Assembly (NCBI GenBank): GCA_007133055.1
Contig: SLNM01000123.1
Coordinates: 1 to 6,668, forward strand
Source: Lentisphaeria bacterium
GTDB lineage: Bacteria > Verrucomicrobiota > Lentisphaeria > Oligosphaerales > PUNB01
Length of the DNA stretch: 6,668 nucleotides
Reading direction: 5' to 3'
Below are positions 1 through 4,947 of this stretch, piece after piece (the first letter of the stretch is position 1; the number at the start of each line of letters is the position of its first letter). The translations under genes and the position numbers were made by a program. The notes beneath the pieces were generated by a model. The model was not told the DNA's origin, searched no databases, and saw only the letters and a list, made by a program, of their open reading frames with translations.

Positions 1-14
1 GATTTTTCAGACCA

Positions 15-29
15 CTGGGCTTTCGCCAG
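15..29 (-). other. Weak stem-loop just after the secretin stop codon
   Basis: Arms CTGG and CCAG close over a GAAA-type loop with one bulged base on the transcribed strand. The stem is short and the following bases (TGGTCTG) lack a T run, so it is not a standard intrinsic terminator. The window ends here, so what follows the secretin is unknown. Confidence -1.
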
Positions 30-31
30 GC

Positions 32-2599
32 TTACCGTCGGAAATCAGGTTTTCCGCGCAGTGGCTCATCTCTAATCGACTGTCCCGCCGGATCGACCAG
101 ACTCGCCGTGACGAAGATCAGCAGGTTGCGTTTCTCCGTGCGCGAACCGCGATTGCGAAACAGACGGCCTATCAGCGGGATGTCCCCCAGCACCGGAACT
201 TTGTCCTCAAATTCCTGAATCTCATCGCGAATCATACCGCCCAGCACAACAGTTTCATTATTGTAGACAATTACTTCCGTTTCAATCGTACGGGCTTCGA
301 TGACCGGCATCGGCAATCCACCCCCCTCGTCGTATCCGATAAAGGCAATCACCTCCGGCCTTAGCACCAGCCGAATGGTCTGGTCCTCTTCCGTAACATA
401 GGGTGTAACTTGCAGCCGCACCCCAATATCACGAGGATCCCCATAGATTGGAGTGGGCGGTGTTTGAATAATAACGGGAGGGTCTCCGGTCGTGGTCACG
501 ATTTCTCCCGGTTCCCAGTCAACCGGGAAATATTGCTCGCGAACAATGCGAATCAAAGCTGGTTCGCCGTCGGATATGGTGGTAACCTTGGGTGCCGACA
601 GAATGTCGGTGTTGCCAGTCTGCGCCAAGGCATGGAGCACCACATCCAGCTCGAAGTTGCCTAGAATCGCCGTGGCTCCCAGAATTTGCCCCAGTTGTCC
701 GGTACCCAATGCTTCTGCAATGGTGCGAATGCCCGCTGACAAGTCGGTTGTTCTGACCCCCGTCCCGGCCGGACCCTGTCCCTGAATGATCAGATTCCGA
801 TCGCTGGCTCTGAAAATCTCAACATCCTGCAACGACATCCATTGAAAGCCCAACCCTTCCAGGTCTCTCTGCGAAACTTCGACAAACTTGGCTTCGATGG
901 TAACCTGGTTGGGCAGGTCCGTAATCCCAAGGTCATCCAGCAATGCCTCGATCTGCTGGAGATTGCGTTCCGTATTACGTACGACCAAGGTGTTGCGCCG
1001 TTCCTCGTAGGCTATACTGGACCCTTCCGGGAAGGATACACCCAGGTTGCGAAAATATCTGCGGACATCGGCATGATCAACAGCGGCCCGATCATCAACC
1101 TGGGCGTCGAATCCCCAATCGTCGTCGGGCGCGTCCCGATCTCGCCTGGTACGAAAAACCTCGGAACGAATCCCCCTGAAAGTACGGGTGAACAGCTCGC
1201 CCTCCGGTAATTCGCGGTCGGAAATGATAATTGCGTGTGGTTCGACATGAAAGTACAGGCCAGCCGACATGGCGACGAATCGAATCACCTCGCCCAGCGG
1301 CACATTCTCCATGTTCAAGGTCAACGCCCCGCGTTCCATTGGTGGCTCATCAATCGCCGGCAGGTCAACTCCGAAGTCATCGAATTCATCGAAGCGCGGG
1401 TCGGGAGCAGGAGCTCTGGGGGGCCTTGCCGGATCCCGGCGCGGCTGCTCGCCGGTCAGGTGCAGGACAATATTGACCCCCCTCCTGTCGGGGTCGGGGT
1501 CGGGGTCGAGTTCGCGGCTGGTTCGTTGCAGGTATCTGACCACCTGATGGATGGTGGCCTCTTCAAATTCAACCCGCGGGAATATAATACTCTGCATTTT
1601 CTCCCGAATTCGTGCGTCAGTGGGTACTCTGCGGTCGATGGGCTCGACCCGGATCGGTCGGTCTTCGGGGTCAATTGGTCTGACCTGCTCCGACCATGCC
1701 CAAACATTCTCGGCCAGCATTTCCTCGCGGGTGGCAAGTCTTCGTTCTTCGCCGGTTTCATGCCATCTTCTGGAGATTTGCCGCAGCCAGCGCATAGCTT
1801 CGACCGAGTATGGATCAATCATTAAAACCCGCTCAAAGGTTGCTCTGGCCTGTTCATAGCGCCGATTGCTGTACAACTGTTTGCCCTGCTCCATCAAAAC
1901 AGCTATTTCATAGTCCCGTTCAGGTTTCTCAGGATCGACCGCCTCGGGGGCGACCGCGGCCTTGAACTCCACTTCCTCCTGCATGTCCTCCAATCGCCTG
2001 CGAAGACGAATCAGGTCATCGCGTCGCTCGGGAGGGGCGATGTTGAAAGCACGCTGCAGGATTTCCCGGGCCTCTTCCCATTGCTCAATGTCAGCTGTTT
2101 TTCTGGCCTCGGCCATCAAGTCCTCGACCCAGGCGGCATGGGCATTATGAATCAGCCCGTCAACTCGTTCGATCCTTCGCAGAACATCGGGGGCGGTACG
2201 GCTGACCTGCTCGAGATGCTGTTTGGCGTTGCGATACTGGGCAATCGCCTCTTCGAATCGGTTTTCACGCATCAGGCGATTGCCTTCGCGCAATATGTTT
2301 TCAGCCTCGAACAAACGCTCCTGCCGGCGCACCAGCTCCTCTCTTTCCAGCCGGGTCAACTCGTCATCGTCGGCATCCGCCACCACCGGCTCGTCCGCCA
2401 CCACCGGCTCGTCCGCCACCACCGGCTCGTCCGCCGCCACCGGCTCGCCGGCCTGCTGGTCAAGATCCCAGATCGGGTCCAAATCGGCCTGCTGCGCCCG
2501 GACATCAGCGGTCGGAACGGCTGCCTGAGCCACCAATAATGACATGGTTGTTAGGAAACCAAGTGCCTGCCGCCGGAAGATACTGATATCGATCTGCAT
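32..2599 (-). CDS. pilQ: Secretin of the PilQ/GspD superfamily with N-terminal TPR-like region
   Basis: The start at 2599 gives 855 residues and has GGAGG 9 nt upstream; an ATG at 2638 would add 13 residues before the signal peptide. In order: a signal peptide (about 1-35, hydrophobic 'ALGFLTTMSLLVAQAA', likely cleavage after 'VRA'); four copies of a six-residue E-P-V-V-A-D repeat (about 52-75); three TPR-like helical hairpins (about 98-130, 158-206, 230-276); an N0/STN-like domain (about 338-460) split by a proline/aspartate-rich loop; an N1-type domain (about 508-558, 'RRNTLVVRNTERNLQQIEALL'); and the secretin pore domain (about 565-837). The pore domain starts 'VTIEAKFVEVSQRDLEGLGFQW', has 'SAPKVTTISDGEPALI', and ends with the secretin signature 'VPVLGDIPLIGRLFRN'. 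The product forms the outer-membrane ring through which the pilus passes. Its place after M/N, O and P genes argues for PilQ rather than GspD. No AMIN domain is visible; the TPR segment takes its place. The secretin call is very firm; PilQ function is from context. Confidence -1.
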   Translation of the reverse strand: MQIDISIFRRQALGFLTTMSLLVAQAAVPTADVRAQQADLDPIWDLDQQAGEPVAADEPVVADEPVVADEPVVADADDDELTRLEREELVRRQERLFEAENILREGNRLMRENRFEEAIAQYRNAKQHLEQVSRTAPDVLRRIERVDGLIHNAHAAWVEDLMAEARKTADIEQWEEAREILQRAFNIAPPERRDDLIRLRRRLEDMQEEVEFKAAVAPEAVDPEKPERDYEIAVLMEQGKQLYSNRRYEQARATFERVLMIDPYSVEAMRWLRQISRRWHETGEERRLATREEMLAENVWAWSEQVRPIDPEDRPIRVEPIDRRVPTDARIREKMQSIIFPRVEFEEATIHQVVRYLQRTSRELDPDPDPDRRGVNIVLHLTGEQPRRDPARPPRAPAPDPRFDEFDDFGVDLPAIDEPPMERGALTLNMENVPLGEVIRFVAMSAGLYFHVEPHAIIISDRELPEGELFTRTFRGIRSEVFRTRRDRDAPDDDWGFDAQVDDRAAVDHADVRRYFRNLGVSFPEGSSIAYEERRNTLVVRNTERNLQQIEALLDDLGITDLPNQVTIEAKFVEVSQRDLEGLGFQWMSLQDVEIFRASDRNLIIQGQGPAGTGVRTTDLSAGIRTIAEALGTGQLGQILGATAILGNFELDVVLHALAQTGNTDILSAPKVTTISDGEPALIRIVREQYFPVDWEPGEIVTTTGDPPVIIQTPPTPIYGDPRDIGVRLQVTPYVTEEDQTIRLVLRPEVIAFIGYDEGGGLPMPVIEARTIETEVIVYNNETVVLGGMIRDEIQEFEDKVPVLGDIPLIGRLFRNRGSRTEKRNLLIFVTASLVDPAGQSIRDEPLRGKPDFRR
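1487..1510 (-). repeat. Hexanucleotide repeat encoding a Asp-Pro run in the secretin
   Basis: Three GTCGGG units and one GTCGAG unit on the plus strand encode the L-D-P-D-P-D-P-D segment within the N0-like domain (about residues 364-371 of the 855-residue form). It is a flexible acidic loop and another possible slippage site that keeps the frame. Confidence -1.
2379..2450 (-). repeat. In-frame 18-bp tandem repeat, four copies, inside the secretin gene
   Basis: On the plus strand the unit GCCACCACCGGCTCGTCC occurs exactly three times (2379-2396, 2397-2414, 2415-2432). A fourth copy with three changes lies at 2433-2450. Each unit encodes six residues (E-P-V-V-A-D in register; the degenerate copy gives E-P-V-A-A-D). 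Because 18 is a multiple of three, copy-number change by slippage would keep the frame and simply lengthen or shorten the acidic spacer after the signal peptide. Confidence -1.
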
Positions 2600-2608
2600 T
2601 TTTTCTTG

Positions 2609-2613
2609 CCTCC
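2609..2613 (-). promoter_or_regulatory. Ribosome binding site GGAGG of the secretin gene
   Basis: GGAGG on the minus strand is 9 nt upstream of the ATG at 2599. The alternative ATG at 2638 has only a weak GAAG in front of it. The site therefore favours the shorter form, which also puts the signal peptide at the very N-terminus. Confidence -1.
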
Positions 2614-2660
2614 GCATGGTTGATAATTGGTTAGTCATAATTTACTTCTTTGACTATACT

Positions 2661-2678
2661 GGCTCCGCATCCGGAGCC
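2661..2678. repeat. Perfect 7-bp inverted repeat, candidate hairpin or operator
   Basis: Arms GGCTCCG (2661-2667) and CGGAGCC (2672-2678) with loop CATC. It ends two bases from the TATAGT hexamer at 2653-2658. It would form a stable GC-rich hairpin in RNA, or serve as a symmetric binding site in DNA. Confidence -1.
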
Positions 2679-2695
2679 ATGGTGTATTTATGGAA

Positions 2696-2711
2696 GCCGC
2701 CTTCGCGCGGC
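2696..2711. repeat. 5-bp inverted repeat in the secretin upstream region
   Basis: Arms GCCGC (2696-2700) and GCGGC (2707-2711) with a 6-nt loop. It is the middle of three closely spaced inverted repeats, with the TTGCC/GGCAA repeat (2714-2732) only two bases away. No T tract follows on either strand. Confidence -1.
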
Positions 2712-2860
2712 GATTGCCTGTCTAATTGGCAAACGATGGTGAATGGCTAATAAAAGAATATTTTTACCGCCGTTTCTGTCGGCCAAAAAAGCAAAAAACA
2801 GCCGCTCCGCACAAAACATGGTGTCAATGTAGCTTAACATTTTCAAGTGTCCAGTCCAAG

Positions 2861-3916
2861 TTAATAATCCGATGGAAAACGGGGCGGCATCTGCCCTGGG
2901 TCGAATGCTCTCCGGTCGGCTGGCGGCATTCCGCGGGTTGGTCCGGTCTCCCGAGTCCTCTCTCGCGGCGGCGGCCCAATTCTGATCACTTCCCGCTCCG
3001 GTTGGCCGGCCGGCCGGATAGACAACACCCTTTCCTCGTCGCTCACTTCAACAATATCGAAACGCCTGATGGCGCCGTCGAAGTCGCGGATTTCAAGCAC
3101 CTGGTCGCTGCTGACCGCAAAAGTCCTGTGCTGGTATCTACCCTCAGGGTCGATCAGGATCAGTCGAATTTGGTAGGGGCCGACAAAAACCTGGCGACTG
3201 CGAACCAGCACCACCTCCTGCTCATCCGGGCCTCGCAGGGTCACTTCCGAGACATCATTGACTTGATCCGCTCCGATGCTGGGGTAGAATACGACTTCCT
3301 CCTTCCGCTCGACCCCGACAATTTCATATTCCCGACCTTCCACCCCAATCGTGCCGCCGAGCCGGGCGAACCTGGTTACCCTCCGACCATCCCTCTCGAT
3401 AACATCGATCTGCAAGTCCCAGCTCTCTTTGGGGCGGCCAGGGATAACGGTGATGCGCCGCAAAGTTGCGCCGAATGGTTCGCGCGAAACCTCGGCGACA
3501 AAAAGTCGCCGGGCCAGGGGCACTTCCTCGGGCTCCGGATCGACCGGCTCCGCCACCACGTCCCCCTGCTCCTCGCCGCAAAAAGGACATCTGGTCTGGC
3601 CGAAAGGCATCCAGTACTGACAATCTTCATTGACGCAGGCGACGATGGCCTGGGGCCGAACCATCGAGGCACGCCCTTCACGCTCGACCGTCCGCCACTG
3701 AGCGCGGTCCGGCTCGAGCAGGGTCGGCGCCGTAAAATCATCTTCGGTCAATTCCGCCAGCGGTCTTCCCGTGGCCCGCTCTCCGGCTCCATGCTGTTCG
3801 ACAACCTCTTCGCTTAAAACTATCACCTGGCGATAGAGAACGACACCCCATGCGCAAATCACCAGCACGGACAGTGCCAGCAACAATTTCTCCCAGTGCT
3901 GTGTGAAGAATTTCAA
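2861..3916 (-). CDS. Membrane-anchored protein in the PilP position with a CX4C-X10-CX2C zinc-ribbon-like motif
   Basis: I start this gene at the TTG at 3916 (351 residues, first residues MKFFTQHWEK), because AGGAG lies 7 nt upstream of it. A longer frame from a TTG at 3952 would overlap the upstream gene by 32 nt and has no such site. Visible parts: one membrane helix at about 11-28; an acidic linker; a knuckle with Cys94, Cys99, Cys110 and Cys113 ('CVNEDC' and 'CPFC'); then a mainly beta region from about 135 to 310, with repeated short strand-turn patterns such as 'LGGTIGVEGREYEIVGVERKE'; and a proline/arginine-rich tail (about 313-351). It sits between the PilO-like gene and the secretin, exactly where pilP belongs. 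PilP links the PilN/PilO pair to the secretin, and the beta-rich part could play that role. I do not recognise the family by sequence, and the cysteine motif is not a feature of classical PilP (a small lipoprotein). The role is inferred from position. Confidence -1.
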   Translation of the reverse strand: MKFFTQHWEKLLLALSVLVICAWGVVLYRQVIVLSEEVVEQHGAGERATGRPLAELTEDDFTAPTLLEPDRAQWRTVEREGRASMVRPQAIVACVNEDCQYWMPFGQTRCPFCGEEQGDVVAEPVDPEPEEVPLARRLFVAEVSREPFGATLRRITVIPGRPKESWDLQIDVIERDGRRVTRFARLGGTIGVEGREYEIVGVERKEEVVFYPSIGADQVNDVSEVTLRGPDEQEVVLVRSRQVFVGPYQIRLILIDPEGRYQHRTFAVSSDQVLEIRDFDGAIRRFDIVEVSDEERVLSIRPAGQPEREVIRIGPPPRERTRETGPTRGMPPADRRAFDPGQMPPRFPSDY

Positions 3917-3920
3917 GGTC

Positions 3921-4844
3921 TTACTCCTGTTGTTCCTCAGGCTTGAATTCAATAAAATGAACGGGCAAGGAAACGGTCATGACATCGGCAAAAGCAACTC
4001 TGCGCTGCTCCCGGGGCAGGCGCTCGGGCCTGGCCAATTCCTCCCCCCCTTCGAACCGCCATTCGTCCTCGATCATCGGTGGTCGGCGTCTTTCGGGCAC
4101 CGTCCTCCGAATTGTCTGGGGGCGGTCCGCAGTTGCGACCCGGTCCGGTGTCTCCACCTGCCACTGCATGTAAGGGACGCTGAAATAATATTGTTCGTCC
4201 GTGTGCAGTGCGTTGATCAATCTTTTTATGCTGGCAAGCGGACCTCTTACTTCCATGTTCAGCCGAATGACAGTATAGTCGTCCTTGCGAATCTGACGAA
4301 TTCCGGCCGGCCTGGCCAGGGAGACCAGCTCGCTCACCCCGCTTTCAGCCACGGTTTCGACCAACCGCCCCACCACCTGCATCTGCCGTACCAAAGCCGG
4401 CACTTCATGGGTGGGTTCCGGTAGTCCGGTGGCCTGAATCACGCTCCGAAACGAAAATCCGGTCGCGTTCTGGCCCACTGCCACATTGCGCCGCGACAGC
4501 TCGCTATTCAATCTGCGCACTTCGGCCACCAAATAATCCTTTGCCTGCACGCCGTCCATCGTCCGGGTCGGCAGGCGGGAACGTTCATTCAACTTAGACT
4601 GCAACCGGACCAGCTCAGTCTGGGCAATCTGTAAATTCTCCTGCGCTTGTCTAAGACTAAGGGCGCTGACCCCGGGTGTCCGACGCGCCAGGTCTTCGAA
4701 ATACCGCCTGTGGTCTTCGAAGGCAGTCCTGCTTTGCCGCACCTGCCGGGAATAGCGACTGGCAACCCCCAGCACCACTCCGGCCGCCACCAGCACAAAG
4801 AGAAATATGACAATGAACCCGAGATTTCTTTTGACCATATCCAT
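3921..4844 (-). CDS. pilO: PilO-like single-pass inner membrane protein (similar in layout to Akkermansia Amuc_1100)
   Basis: With the ATG at 4844 the product has 307 residues: a short basic start (MDMVKRNLG), one membrane helix at about 9-27, and a long amphipathic coiled-coil stretch at about 30-120. A periplasmic part follows, rich in alternating strand/helix pattern ('YTVIRLNMEVRGPLASIKRLINAL' region at about 190-212), then a proline/arginine linker and a final strand segment ending 'SLPVHFIEFKP'. Cytoplasmic tail, helix, coiled coil and ferredoxin-like fold are the PilO/GspM plan; PilO dimerises with PilN. It lies directly after the PilM-PilN gene and ends 4 nt before the next start. Start choice is uncertain: an in-frame TTG at 4874 would add 10 residues, with a TAG four codons further upstream, and another ATG lies at 4838. 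None of the three has a clear ribosome binding site; I prefer the ATG at 4844 because it puts the helix close to the N-terminus. PilO is assigned by topology and synteny, since this family has little sequence conservation. Confidence -1.
   Translation of the reverse strand: MDMVKRNLGFIVIFLFVLVAAGVVLGVASRYSRQVRQSRTAFEDHRRYFEDLARRTPGVSALSLRQAQENLQIAQTELVRLQSKLNERSRLPTRTMDGVQAKDYLVAEVRRLNSELSRRNVAVGQNATGFSFRSVIQATGLPEPTHEVPALVRQMQVVGRLVETVAESGVSELVSLARPAGIRQIRKDDYTVIRLNMEVRGPLASIKRLINALHTDEQYYFSVPYMQWQVETPDRVATADRPQTIRRTVPERRRPPMIEDEWRFEGGEELARPERLPREQRRVAFADVMTVSLPVHFIEFKPEEQQE
3924..3928 (-). promoter_or_regulatory. Ribosome binding site AGGAG of the PilP-position gene
   Basis: AGGAG on the minus strand ends 7 nt before the TTG at 3916 and lies within the last codons of the PilO-like gene, whose stop is at 3921-3923. 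It fixes the start at 3916 rather than 3952 and implies translational coupling of the two genes. Confidence -1.
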
Positions 4845-4947
4845 AATCAGTCGTATCCAACGTTGTTCGTTCAAATGCCGGGCTGGCTAACTCGCGGTTA
4901 ATCGGGCTAGCGAAGCTCCGCCTCAAGCCGACGAGCATTGGCGGCAC
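4845..4947 (-). other. Gap between the PilM-PilN fusion and the PilO-like gene
   Basis: After the fusion gene stop (4948-4950) there are 73 nt before the TTG at 4874, or 103 nt before the ATG at 4844. The stretch has no clear ribosome binding site and no T-run terminator. It does hold short imperfect inverted repeats: GGCT/AGCC arms at about 4904-4929, and TAAC/GTTA arms with a 5-nt loop (4888-4900). A spurious frame opens at 4947 (GTG) and runs on into the PilO-like gene out of frame; I do not regard it as a gene. Confidence -1.

Larger units (their letters stand above)
2600..2860 (-). promoter_or_regulatory. Leader/promoter region upstream of the secretin with three inverted repeats
   Basis: This is the only long stretch without a convincing gene. 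On the transcribed strand, after the stop of the PilP-position gene, it contains: two T6 runs (2798-2793 and 2790-2785); an AT-rich patch (about 2766-2750); inverted repeat TTGCC/GGCAA with a 9-nt loop (2714-2732); inverted repeat GCCGC/GCGGC with a 6-nt loop (2696-2711); a perfect 7-bp inverted repeat GGCTCCG/CGGAGCC with a 4-nt loop (2661-2678); then a TATAGT (2658-2653), one mismatch from a -10 box. No convincing -35 partner is visible. None of the hairpins is followed by a T run, so they are not intrinsic terminators. It could be a separate promoter, a structured leader or remnants of a dispersed repeat; the sequence does not decide between these. Confidence -1.

Noticed and set aside
1..31. 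Intrinsic terminator after the secretin
   Set aside because: The stem is only about four to five base pairs with a bulge, and no T run follows on the minus strand.
32..2599. Type II secretion GspD rather than a pilus secretin
   Set aside because: The neighbours are PilM-type and PilO-like with none of the GspE-K genes in view, and the PilM half has pilus-type conserved segments. The fusion topology is GspL-like, so this remains a minor alternative.
2688..2819. A 43-codon ATG frame on the minus strand inside the gap before the secretin
   Set aside because: No ribosome binding site precedes the ATG, the product resembles no family I know, and the frame runs through the inverted repeats and T tracts that are better explained as non-coding.
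2639..2860. c-di-GMP (GEMM) riboswitch, considered because such switches control pilus genes in some bacteria
   Set aside because: I could not find the conserved GGGCAAACC-type core and paired tetraloop/receptor arrangement on the minus strand, so only unclassified hairpins are reported.
2726..3817. A 363-codon open frame on the plus strand across the PilP-position gene
   Set aside because: It lies antisense to a gene with a membrane helix, good ribosome binding site and operon position. Its product has no recognisable domain and a composition typical of an antisense shadow in GC-rich DNA.
4657..4947. A 96-codon frame starting with GTG between the PilM-PilN fusion and the PilO-like gene
   Set aside because: Most of it overlaps the PilO-like gene out of frame, it lacks a ribosome binding site, and its product shows no domain. 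The PilO-like frame has the expected membrane helix and coiled coil.
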